In this document: positions 1 through 4,922 of the stretch, piece by piece
How the letters are laid out: the number at the start of each line of letters is the position of its first letter
Position numbering within the stretch: position 1 is the first letter of the stretch
Source of the DNA: Deltaproteobacteria bacterium RBG_16_44_11
GTDB lineage: Bacteria; Desulfobacterota; Syntrophia; Syntrophales; Smithellaceae
Direction: 5' to 3'
Assembly: GCA_001797845.1 (NCBI GenBank)
Contig: MGQN01000013.1
Span: forward strand, 18,679-29,693
Length of the DNA stretch: 11,015 nt
Program-made: the position numbers and the translations under genes
Notes under the pieces: model-generated
What the model saw: only the letters and a program-made list of their open reading frames with translations
What the model was told of the DNA's origin: nothing
Databases searched by the model: none

Positions 1-117
1 ATTAAGGCTCATCCCTTACTATCTGTAATTCGTGATTCACGCGCCCAGTTTTTAATGGCGTTGAAACATTTAAATTTGGACCTAGAACCTTTACGGGATC
101 GGGCAGGCAGGAGGTAA
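1..117 (+). CDS. terS: Phage terminase small subunit, P27 family (3' end only)
   Basis: Frame 1 is open from the window edge to a TAA at 115-117 and gives the last 38 residues of a protein that starts outside the window. The tail contains VIRDSRAQFLMALKHLNLDL followed by EPLRDRAGRR, the typical C-terminus of P27-family (Terminase_4) small terminases: an R-D-S-R segment, a helix, then a short basic end. Small terminases recognise the packaging site on phage DNA and hand it to the large ATPase/nuclease subunit. The gene ends 7 bases before the next start codon, and that gene's ribosome binding site lies inside this reading frame, so the two are probably co-translated. No large terminase follows it, which is unusual. 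The family call rests on a short tail but the match is distinctive. Confidence 0.72.
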   Translation: MKAHPLLSVIRDSRAQFLMALKHLNLDLEPLRDRAGRR

Positions 118-124
118 TCGAACG

Positions 125-424
125 GTGCCGACAAATAGAAGACGACGAACGCGAAAAATAATCAAAAGCATTTTAACGGATAGCCTTCGGCAATATTTGG
201 AAATGGGGGATTATTGTGGCAAGGGACTTCCCCTCGATTCGCCTGGGCGAATTCAGACATTTATGTTGGCCCATCCGAGCAAACGGCCGCAATTAAAGGA
301 AACCTGGCTGAGACATCGCGCAGAAATTCTCCAGCAATGGAAGGCGGAAAAACGCCCAGGATTGCCTTGGGCCGAAAAAGAATTCGGCAAAGAGATACAA
401 TCGGCACATGCCGTGAGTATATAA
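125..424 (+). CDS. Hypothetical phage protein, 99 aa
   Basis: The start is GTG at 125, chosen because a strong Shine-Dalgarno AGGAGGT lies at 109-115, nine bases upstream. The protein opens with a very basic stretch (MPTNRRRRTRKIIK) followed by predicted helical sequence. Its C-terminal half has a W-x2-H-x2-EIL-x2-W pattern and then P-G-x-PWAEKEFG, which resembles small proteins of unknown function found beside terminase genes in other prophages; that resemblance is from memory and weak. No signal peptide or membrane segment is seen. It lies between the small terminase and the capsid gene, where a large terminase, portal and protease would be expected. A role in DNA packaging or head assembly is possible by position only. 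Confidence 0.7.
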   Translation: MPTNRRRRTRKIIKSILTDSLRQYLEMGDYCGKGLPLDSPGRIQTFMLAHPSKRPQLKETWLRHRAEILQQWKAEKRPGLPWAEKEFGKEIQSAHAVSI

Positions 425-608
425 GCAGCCTTACCCTTGTTTGCGGGATGCTTTCAAGGGAAGCCATATCAGAGACAAAGAGGATAACCTGCGGGATGTA
501 GGGAGGCCGGAAGGTCAGACGGTATGACGAAAAAATCATGGCCCTGTGGGATGCAGAAAGATGAACGGCTCGCAGCAACAAAAAATAAAATAAAGGAGAT
601 TTATTCAT

Positions 609-1769
609 ATGAGCGAACTAACGGACATAACGGCATTAGTACAAAAGATGGGAAACGAATCTAAACAGTTCATGGAGCGCTACGATGGAAAAGTCAAAAA
701 TCTTGAATCCATCGTGAATGCTATTGAAATAGCTTTGGGCCGAAGCGAGATCCGCGGCGGTGGGTCATCGCACGACGGCGCTTTCTCGGCCGCAGCGCAA
801 GAGCACAAGGAAAAATTTCTCGCCTGGGCGCGAAAAGGCAGCGACCCTGACGGACTGCGAGCGCTTGAAGTCCAAGCAAACCTTTCAACTCTCAGTGATC
901 CGGCCGGTGGTTATCTTGTGCCGATAGAGATCGAGAAAAACATTGAACGGTTGGCGCTGGCTGCGGTTGCTATGCGACGGCTGGCAAGGATCAGGACAAG
1001 CAAAGGGGAATACAAAAAGCCCCTGAGCAAAGGCGGTGCTACCGGAGGTTGGGTTGCGGAAAAAGCGGCGCGTCCGGAGACCGATACACCGGAGCTGACA
1101 TTGTTTTCGCCTCCAATGAACGAGATTTACGCGATGCCCAGCGTAACGCAGAAGCTTCTCGATATGTCGGACTTCGATATCGAGGGTTGGATTTTAGAAG
1201 AAATCAACGACGTGTTTGTCACTACTGAAGGCACTGGCTTCATTACCGGCAACGGAGTTGGACGAGTCAAAGGGATCATCGATGCGGCTTTAATGGTTCC
1301 GAATGCAAACTGGGTATATGGGAAAACCGGCTATATCGCCGGCGGTCATGCAAGCCTTTTGAACAATGCCGATAAGCTGGTTGACCTTCAACACGCCTTG
1401 AAGCCGGTATATCGTCAGAACGGCACCTGGTTGATGAACGATGCAACGTTTGCGATTATTCGCAAGTTCAAAGACGGTGACGGGAATTATCTCTGGAGAC
1501 CGGGCCTGTTGGAAAATGCGCCTAATACCCTTTTGGGAAAGCCGGTAGAGATTGACGACAATGTTCCGGACGTCGGCGCGGGTGCTTACCCGATTGCCTT
1601 TGGCGATTATCGGAGGGCATATACGATTGTCGACCATTTGTCAGGCACGCGATTGCTCAGGGATCCCTACACGACAAAGGGCTTCGTCAATTTTTACGTC
1701 ACGAAGAAAATCGCGGGCGGGATTTCCAATTATGAAGCGATTAAATTTTTGAAAATCGCAACATCATAA
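609..1769 (+). CDS. Phage major capsid protein, HK97 fold
   Basis: The 386-aa protein has the layout of the HK97 gp5 (Phage_capsid) family. Residues 1-90 form a polar, coiled-coil-prone N-terminal region like the delta scaffolding domain. The family block TLSDPAGGYLVPIEIEKNI (94-112) then opens the mature capsid fold, followed by an E-loop-like stretch (about 130-150) and the A-domain with GTWLMNDATF (272-281) and the GKPVEI / IAFGDYRRAYTIVD segments (310-342). Length is normal for the family. The ATG at 609 follows a good AAGGAG at 594-599. In HK97-type phages the N-terminal region is removed by a prohead protease; no protease is encoded in this window and the gene is not fused to one. The gene looks more GC-rich than the small ORFs downstream. 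It appears intact, so it is either functional or recently acquired. Confidence 0.93.
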   Translation: MSELTDITALVQKMGNESKQFMERYDGKVKNLESIVNAIEIALGRSEIRGGGSSHDGAFSAAAQEHKEKFLAWARKGSDPDGLRALEVQANLSTLSDPAGGYLVPIEIEKNIERLALAAVAMRRLARIRTSKGEYKKPLSKGGATGGWVAEKAARPETDTPELTLFSPPMNEIYAMPSVTQKLLDMSDFDIEGWILEEINDVFVTTEGTGFITGNGVGRVKGIIDAALMVPNANWVYGKTGYIAGGHASLLNNADKLVDLQHALKPVYRQNGTWLMNDATFAIIRKFKDGDGNYLWRPGLLENAPNTLLGKPVEIDDNVPDVGAGAYPIAFGDYRRAYTIVDHLSGTRLLRDPYTTKGFVNFYVTKKIAGGISNYEAIKFLKIATS

Positions 1770-1777
1770 ACAAAAGA

Positions 1778-1807
1778 CAGGAACGGCGATCCTGGGCGGG
1801 TTTTTTT
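1778..1807 (+). terminator. Possible weak terminator after the capsid gene
   Basis: Nine bases after the capsid stop there is a short inverted repeat, CAGGA (1778-1782) and TCCTG (1790-1794), followed by a GC-rich spacer and seven T residues at 1801-1807. The stem is only 5 bp and sits 6 bases from the T-run, so termination would be inefficient. The following 230 bases have no plus-strand gene, which fits a transcript end here. Confidence 0.35.
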
Positions 1808-1818
1808 GATTAGTTTTT

Positions 1819-1917
1819 CCCCGCAAAAAGCGCCGGGCGCAAGCTACAGAGTGCGCGGGTCACTACCTCCCCATAACCTGTAGCAGCTGGCGGGGAACTG
1901 ATAAGCCCTGAGCCAGC
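1819..1917 (+). other. Candidate structured RNA segment with competing stems
   Basis: Several perfect complementary arms are packed into 100 bases without a plus-strand gene: CCCCGC (1819-1824) with GCGGGG (1890-1895), GCTACAG (1843-1849) with CTGTAGC (1878-1884), GCTGGC (1886-1891) with GCCAGC (1912-1917), and a local GCGC-CGG-GCGC hairpin at 1830-1840. The first and third pairings share bases 1890-1891 and so exclude each other. I do not match it to a known riboswitch or ribozyme. The minus-strand ORF at 1863-2030 overlaps it, so the complementarity may instead be a by-product of coding sequence. Confidence 0.25.
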
Positions 1918-2030
1918 ACGGCCGCTTGCCAAAGGTGAGATATTTTTTCAACGTCCCTATCTGCCAATGGAGCAACAAGAGGCCGGTCATTAATCAATGC
2001 CGGGGGTGTGTCTTTTGCCGTCCCTGGCAT
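1863..2030 (-). CDS. Possible small protein, 55 aa, minus strand
   Basis: An ATG at 2028-2030 opens a frame ending in TAG at 1863-1865, followed at once by an in-frame TGA. The product begins MPGTAKDTPPALINDRPL and ends LSVPRQLLQVMGR. Its composition is balanced and protein-like, with a helical segment around residues 26-43 (DRDVEKISHLWQAAVLAQ), and codons beginning with G are common, as in real genes. The frame stays open for a stretch upstream of the ATG, so an earlier TTG start is possible. The ribosome binding site is weak (AGGG about 10 bases upstream). I do not recognise the family. It could be a real accessory gene, a decayed fragment or chance. Confidence 0.33.
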   Translation of the reverse strand: MPGTAKDTPPALINDRPLVAPLADRDVEKISHLWQAAVLAQGLSVPRQLLQVMGR

Positions 2031-2036
2031 TATTAA
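1990..2036. repeat. Long imperfect inverted repeat upstream of the 82-aa gene
   Basis: AATGCCGGGG (1996-2005) faces CCCTGGCATT (2022-2031) with one mismatch across a 16-base loop. The arms extend outward through a one-base bulge at C1995 into TTAAT (1990-1994) and ATTAA (2032-2036). About 14 base pairs in total end nine bases before the ATG at 2046. No T-run follows, so it is not a standard terminator. It could be an operator, a hairpin that controls translation of the 82-aa gene, or the mark of a small insertion. Confidence 0.45.
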
Positions 2037-2045
2037 CAATACCCT

Positions 2046-2294
2046 ATGAACAATGAAAATGATCCCTTCGATATTCTTAATAGCGAGCAGCCCCTTGAAT
2101 CCGGAGTATATGGTCTATGGCTTCATATCTTTTGTATGTCCGTCTTTGAACTTCTCAATGGCAGATGTTCGCCGGTGGGCGCGGAAGCGTTTTTATTTGA
2201 CAGTGAGAATTTCTTTTTTGATTTTGTCGCTGATAAACTTGGTTATGAGCCGGGAAAAATGAGAAATCGAATCCGCGAGGCGTTAAAAGGATAA
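2046..2294 (+). CDS. Hypothetical phage-type protein, 82 aa
   Basis: A small acidic protein with a rather hydrophobic middle (GVYGLWLHIFCMSVFELLNG) and a C-terminal FLFDSENFFFDFVADKLGYE segment followed by PGKMRNRIREALKG. The combination of 'FL-DSEN-FF-F-AD-LGYEP' and a basic helix recalls small uncharacterised prophage proteins, some of which sit among regulatory or replication genes; no function is known to me. The ATG at 2046 is the first start after an in-frame TAA at 2034-2036. There is no good Shine-Dalgarno, and a stable inverted repeat ends just upstream, so expression may be weak or controlled. The overlapping frame starting at 2053 lacks protein-like character and is treated as a shadow. 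Confidence 0.68.
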   Translation: MNNENDPFDILNSEQPLESGVYGLWLHIFCMSVFELLNGRCSPVGAEAFLFDSENFFFDFVADKLGYEPGKMRNRIREALKG

Positions 2295-2340
2295 AAAAAG
2301 ACACTAGACACTTTAAAAAAAAGGAGAAACTATCTTAGTC

Positions 2341-2511
2341 ATGAAGCATTTTGGAATATGGAATGTTGAACATTCTACGTGGATCGTAAGTGGCGATGGG
2401 ATGATTTTTTGGACAACCAGCAAAGCTGTTGCAGACGCCTACCTTAAGTTCTGTAATAGCAACAAGACATTTCCCCTTGAAGTTAGGGAATTTCTCGAAA
2501 CAGAGGAATAA
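2341..2511 (+). CDS. Hypothetical small protein, 56 aa
   Basis: ATG at 2341 to TAA at 2509-2511. The product starts MKHFGIWNVEHSTWIVSGDG and ends FPLEVREFLETEE. It is compact with many aromatic residues (W8, W14, W24), suggesting a short beta hairpin or sheet followed by a helix (TSKAVADAYLKFC), a layout common in tiny phage-borne proteins. AAGGAG at 2321-2326 supplies a ribosome binding site, although the 14-base spacing is longer than ideal. It lies 46 bases after the 82-aa gene and its last 29 bases overlap, tail to tail, the end of the minus-strand gene at 2483-2737. Family not recognised. Confidence 0.6.
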   Translation: MKHFGIWNVEHSTWIVSGDGMIFWTTSKAVADAYLKFCNSNKTFPLEVREFLETEE

Positions 2512-2737
2512 GAATAGCAACGACGTTGACAACCGTCAATATCGCCACAAAAACAGTAAGCCAGAGCAGCCTCCGCGTATATAAGAGCATCGCCTCTGTC
2601 TGCCTATTCTGCCCTCTGCGATTTAATTCGTCGCGGTAATAATTAATGCCCATTACGGTACTTTGCGCCAAAGCGTCATGCTCAGAGATAAGTTGGTCGT
2701 CGCTTAGTTCTTGAAGCTCTTTTAATGTGTATGCCAT
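2483..2737 (-). CDS. Small single-pass membrane protein, 84 aa
   Basis: The protein starts MAYTLKELQELSDDQLISEH and has a soluble, mostly helical N-terminal part containing a Y-x2-ELNRRGQNRQTE segment, then a hydrophobic segment at about residues 57-78 (LLWLTVFVAILTVVNVVAIL) that should cross the inner membrane, and a short tail. Similar proteins of this shape are scattered across proteobacterial genomic islands without a known function; this is from memory. The start is supported by AAAGGA about 8 bases upstream on the minus strand. Orientation is opposite to most of the element and the 3' end overlaps the 56-aa gene at 2341-2511 by 29 bases, so the two transcripts converge. It may be an independently acquired cargo gene. 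Confidence 0.8.
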   Translation of the reverse strand: MAYTLKELQELSDDQLISEHDALAQSTVMGINYYRDELNRRGQNRQTEAMLLYTRRLLWLTVFVAILTVVNVVAILIPLFREIP

Positions 2738-2880
2738 GCCTACTATTCCTTTTGCGGATATGTTGAAATATGGCCTTTCTTTTACTCCTGATTGAAAAGG
2801 AAATCAAATATTTCTATGTGGGATAATAATTAAGATCGTTGGAAGCGGGGGCGCGTGGGAGCCGCCCGTATCTAAGAAAT

Positions 2881-2956
2881 ATTCAGATCCCGCGATCCGG
2901 TGAGCTGAATTTGACCGAAAACAGCATAAAATAGGGGTCACATGCGTAATAACGCA
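2881..2956. repeat. Cluster of short inverted repeats between two minus-strand genes
   Basis: The 260 bases between the membrane-protein gene and the ribbon-helix-helix gene hold no credible gene. Three short inverted repeats occur in a row: ATTCAG (2881-2886) with CTGAAT (2905-2910), TGACC (2912-2916) with GGTCA (2936-2940), and TGCGT (2943-2947) with ACGCA (2952-2956). They could form small hairpins in the upstream region of the membrane-protein gene or be protein binding sites. None is long enough to be compelling on its own. Confidence 0.3.
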
Positions 2957-2975
2957 CGTTTCAAGTAACATTATT

Positions 2976-3015
2976 AAAAAAAGGCAGTGTGGGAAGGCTA
3001 TCTCTTTTTTGCCTT
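2976..3015 (-). terminator. Probable terminator of the ribbon-helix-helix gene
   Basis: Read on the minus strand, AAGGCA (3015 to 3010) can pair with TGCCTT (2986 to 2981), and the second arm runs straight into a seven-T tract (2982 to 2976). The stem has only 6 bp and a 23-base loop, and the first arm lies within the end of the coding sequence. It is well placed to end transcription of the 56-aa regulator gene. Confidence 0.4.
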
Positions 3016-3168
3016 AGACCTTGATCTTGCCGGTGCCAGACCTTTTTCAACAAGTTGGCGGACGGCAGCGGAACGGGAAGAAATACGATTGCTGAAACGA
3101 TAATCATCAATTCGCTTCAACAATTCTTCTTCCATAACAAAAAGGATCTTAGGTTTATCACTCGGCAT
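2998..3168 (-). CDS. Ribbon-helix-helix (CopG/Arc-type) regulator, 56 aa
   Basis: ATG at 3166-3168 to TAG at 2998-3000. The protein runs MPSDKPKILFVMEEELLKRI, then DDYRFSNRISSRSAAVRQLVEKG, then a basic tail rich in K, R and S. This is the ribbon-helix-helix pattern: a short beta strand (KILFVM) that would enter the DNA major groove as a dimer, helix A (EEELLKRIDDYRFSN), a turn with SRSAA, and helix B (AAVRQLVEKGL). Such proteins act as repressors, plasmid-type regulators or antitoxins. It is transcribed away from the 94-aa gene cluster, leaving a 224-base shared upstream region, so it may control its own promoter and the divergent cluster. No Shine-Dalgarno is visible; a TATATT box about 12 bases upstream would give a very short or absent leader. 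No partner toxin is adjacent. Confidence 0.78.
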   Translation of the reverse strand: MPSDKPKILFVMEEELLKRIDDYRFSNRISSRSAAVRQLVEKGLAPARSRSKAKKR

Positions 3169-3224
3169 AGTGTTTAACTAATATATTCAGGGGGTATTTG
3201 CAATAAAATATTTTGCTTGCTTTT

Positions 3225-3255
3225 TCGGTTTATAAAATATATAGGTGTATAACCT
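3225..3255 (+). promoter_or_regulatory. Possible promoter and operator for the plus-strand cluster
   Basis: A TATAAC box at 3248-3253 is preceded by TG, giving an extended -10-like element. The matching -35 position (about 3225-3230) is poor. The box is embedded in AGGT-GTATA-ACCT (3243-3255), a small inverted repeat that could bind a dimeric repressor such as the neighbouring ribbon-helix-helix protein. The site lies between the divergent genes and upstream of the structured leader. This is inference from weak motifs. Confidence 0.25.
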
Positions 3256-3294
3256 CAAATCTCAGAGCACAGGACAAATGAAAATAAACTTAAT

Positions 3295-3380
3295 AAAGCC
3301 CCGTTTGAAGATTCCTGTAAAAGGCGACTTTACAGGCAGCCCCTGTGACTGTGAGAACTCTTTTAAACGGGGTTTTTATT
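3295..3380 (+). ncRNA. Structured leader RNA / attenuator upstream of the 94-aa gene
   Basis: An outer stem pairs AAAGCCCCGTTT (3295-3306) with AAACGGGGTTTT (3365-3376), 12 bp with one G-U pair, and its 3' arm merges into a T-rich tract, so the whole unit looks like an intrinsic terminator. Inside is a perfect 8-bp hairpin, CCTGTAAA (3314-3321) with TTTACAGG (3329-3336), loop AGGCGAC. A second CCTGT at 3342-3346 could compete for the same ACAGG arm, giving two alternative folds. The unit ends about 8 bases before the Shine-Dalgarno of the 94-aa gene (GGAGG, 3384-3388), so folding could decide whether transcription enters the cluster. No known riboswitch class is recognised. A stable small RNA, as used for immunity in phage P4, or a replication origin hairpin are other possibilities. 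Confidence 0.55.
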
Positions 3381-3392
3381 TATGGAGGTGAA

Positions 3393-3677
3393 ATGAAGAC
3401 AAATAAAAAAAATGAATATGGGTGTCGTTCCAATGATGAAATACTTGCTGACGCTCGCGAAATCCTAGAATCAGGCGGTGAGGAAGATAGAGATAATCTT
3501 GCGCTCAACATTTTTATAGGTCTGAAGATAGTCAGACTAACACACGAAAAACGGAAACAGGAAATGGAAATCACGCCTTTGAATATTATCAAAGGAGGAC
3601 TTTATAAACAGCCCAAAACGATAAACAATAAAAACATAACAGACAAATTCAAAGTATTGCGGGGAAATCAAAATTAA
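3393..3677 (+). CDS. Hypothetical protein, 94 aa, first gene of the accessory cluster
   Basis: The start is placed at ATG 3393 (MKTNKKNEYGCRSNDEIL) because GGAGG at 3384-3388 is ideally spaced. A longer frame from GTG 3345 would begin inside the structured leader with no ribosome binding site. The N-terminal two thirds is charged and helical (NDEILADAREILESGGEEDR then DNLALNIFIGLKIVRLTHEK), and the C-terminal part is basic and asparagine-rich. No membrane segment, signal or catalytic motif is seen. It is followed after 12 bases by the 58-aa gene. The family is unknown to me; the position behind an attenuator-like leader and beside a regulator suggests an early or regulatory gene of the element. 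Confidence 0.65.
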   Translation: MKTNKKNEYGCRSNDEILADAREILESGGEEDRDNLALNIFIGLKIVRLTHEKRKQEMEITPLNIIKGGLYKQPKTINNKNITDKFKVLRGNQN

Positions 3678-3689
3678 GAGGAAAAATCA

Positions 3690-3866
3690 ATGGAAGAAAC
3701 GTTGAGAGGATTTAAAAATTATGAAGACTATTTGTCCTACGCGCAAGTTTGTTTATCGTGGATGAATGAAGCTGAACACCGCAAGTTATACGATGAACTT
3801 CTAAAGCAAAATAATATTGACCCGATTTGTGTCATGCGCCGAATGAGCGCGGCGGCACACGCTTAA
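3690..3866 (+). CDS. Hypothetical small protein, 58 aa
   Basis: ATG 3690 to TAA 3864-3866, with AGAGGA at 3677-3682 as ribosome binding site at normal spacing. The product starts MEETLRGFKNYEDYLSYAQV and ends DPICVMRRMSAAAHA. It appears wholly helical, with a likely two-helix arrangement around an acidic middle (NEAEHRKLYDELLKQNNI). It is tightly placed between the 94-aa gene and the first tandem paralog, whose Shine-Dalgarno begins directly after its stop codon. I do not recognise the family. Confidence 0.62.
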   Translation: MEETLRGFKNYEDYLSYAQVCLSWMNEAEHRKLYDELLKQNNIDPICVMRRMSAAAHA

Positions 3867-3879
3867 TGGAGGTAATATC

Positions 3880-4326
3880 ATGAAAAAAAAGACGACCGCA
3901 AAAGTAGATTTAAACAAAGAAATAGAAAAACTTCCGTTTTGTAAAATGGTCAACAGACGCAGAAACTTTTGGAGCACGGAACCAACAGGCAATTATGAAA
4001 CTGATTGTCAAACCGGGAAAAAGTACGCGGAGCTTGCCTTGAGTTATATGAGGTTAGTAGATTCACGCATGCCCGGACGTTTCTTTTTTGTGTGGGTCGT
4101 TCTTGCTATGACGAAAGAAAAAGACAACGGGAATGACGGTATTAAGGTTGGTTTTTTGGACTCTATGGGAAAGGCTGTAATGGCATTAAGTCTTAGCAAA
4201 GGGTCTGTGTTTGTGGGCGCAATCGAAAAAGCAGCAAAAAAAGGTTTGCATGATTTGGGCGGGGCCGGTGCGCATCGAAAGGCTCTACTGGGGAAAGAGA
4301 GCGAGCGCCATCATCTATCAGGCTGA
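3880..4326 (+). CDS. Hypothetical protein, 148 aa, first tandem paralog (3' end frame-shifted)
   Basis: GGAGG at 3868-3872 supports the ATG at 3880. Residues 15-95 match the downstream paralog closely: IEKLPFCKM, FWSTEPTGNYETDCQTGKKY (30-49) then AELAL, and KEKDNGNDGIKVGFLDSMG (79-97). The 'FW-TEPTG-YE-DC-TG--YA' block and the 'D-GI-VGFL' block recur in small uncharacterised prophage proteins as I remember them. From about residue 107 the DNA still matches the paralog but is translated one base out of phase: the homologous stretch is about 38 nt shorter here, not a multiple of three. The tail therefore reads KKGLHDLGGAGAHRKALLGK where the paralog ends in QSKKQQKKAA. Either this copy or the other has an altered C-terminus. 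No function is known. Confidence 0.72.
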   Translation: MKKKTTAKVDLNKEIEKLPFCKMVNRRRNFWSTEPTGNYETDCQTGKKYAELALSYMRLVDSRMPGRFFFVWVVLAMTKEKDNGNDGIKVGFLDSMGKAVMALSLSKGSVFVGAIEKAAKKGLHDLGGAGAHRKALLGKESERHHLSG

Positions 4327-4359
4327 AAGCGTCTTTAAATCCGAAATGGAGGCAATATC

Positions 4360-4860
4360 ATGGGAAAAAAGATGGTCGCAAAAATAGATTTTAACGAAGA
4401 AATAAAAAAACTTCCGTTTTGTAAAATGGCCGGCAAAGGTCTTGACCGGAGAAGATATTTTTGGTGTACAGAGCCGACGGGCGATTATGAAAGAGATTGT
4501 CAAACCGGGAAAAGATATGCAGAACTCGCTTTGAGTTGTATGAAGCTCCCGGACGCGCCAGCACATTCATTTTTAGGATGGTGCGTTGAAGATATGGTGC
4601 AAGAAAAAGACAACGGAAATGATGGTATTAAAGTTGGCTTTTTGAACGCTATAGGCACGGCGGCTGCGGCATCAAATCTTAATCTAGTCGAATACCATGG
4701 ACAACGAAAAATGAGAACCGAAAAAGGTTTGCGTTTGTGGGCGGCCGCTGCGGCATCAAACCTTGATCTAATCGAATACTATAAGCAACATAAAATAAGA
4801 ATCGAAAAGGGTTTGCATTTGTTGGCGCAATCGAAAAAGCAGCAAAAAAAGGCTGCATGA
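4360..4860 (+). CDS. Hypothetical protein, 166 aa, second tandem paralog with internal repeat
   Basis: The start at 4360 has GGAGG at 4348-4352 and the same upstream context as the first copy. Residues 1-99 hold the shared domain: LPFCKMAGKG (18-27), a FWCTEPTGDYERDCQTG block (34-50) and EKDNGNDGIKVGFLNAIG (82-99). It differs from copy one by a well-formed middle segment ending in GWCVEDM (73-79). Residues 100-155 consist of two 28-residue tandem repeats, the first built around AAAASNLNLVEYHGQRKM and the second around AAAASNLDLIEYYKQHKI, each closing with EKGL(R/H)L. The lysine/glutamine-rich end QSKKQQKKAA could bind nucleic acid or be unstructured. It is 62 bases upstream of the integrase gene. 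Function unknown; duplication suggests dosage or diversification under selection. Confidence 0.75.
   Translation: MGKKMVAKIDFNEEIKKLPFCKMAGKGLDRRRYFWCTEPTGDYERDCQTGKRYAELALSCMKLPDAPAHSFLGWCVEDMVQEKDNGNDGIKVGFLNAIGTAAAASNLNLVEYHGQRKMRTEKGLRLWAAAAASNLDLIEYYKQHKIRIEKGLHLLAQSKKQQKKAA
4657..4824 (+). repeat. Two in-frame 84-bp tandem repeats inside the second paralog
   Basis: Bases 4657-4740 and 4741-4824 encode two similar 28-residue units aligned on their shared Ala-Ser-Asn-Leu motif. The units are diverged in codons and in several residues, so this is an old or selected duplication rather than a recent slippage product. The first paralog retains only the edges of a single unit. Confidence 0.75.
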
Positions 4861-4922
4861 TTTTGAGGGTCAGCGCGGGGCCGGTGCGAGTGTTGGTCCA
4901 ACAAATAAAAAAGGGGTAATTT

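Larger units (their letters stand above)
3866..4888 (+). repeat. Tandem gene duplication (two diverged copies)
   Basis: The segment from ATGGAGG at 3866 to about 4272 and the segment from ATGGAGG at 4346 to about 4888 are homologous at the nucleotide level. Both share the same ribosome binding site and start context, the coding 5' half, and a 3' end containing GGCGCAATCG, an A-rich run and GGGGCCGGTGCG. The second copy carries an extra internal duplication and the first a net shortening, so the two 3' ends are read in different frames. Confidence 0.8.

Noticed and set aside
261..608. 115-aa open frame on the minus strand
   Set aside because: It is antisense to the 99-aa phage gene, has no ribosome binding site that I can see and no recognisable domain.
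1819..1917. Known riboswitch or ribozyme in the gap after the capsid gene
   Set aside because: I looked for hammerhead, cobalamin, c-di-GMP and group I/II intron core motifs and found none; only generic complementary arms remain.
2893..2920. Possible second att copy resembling the tRNA-Cys 3' end
   Set aside because: ATCCGG and ATTTGACCG resemble pieces of the tRNA T arm, but they are separated and mismatched; a true att repeat would be continuous.
3345..3392. Longer GTG start for the 94-aa protein
   Set aside because: The extension lies within the structured leader and has no Shine-Dalgarno, while ATG 3393 has a GGAGG at ideal distance.
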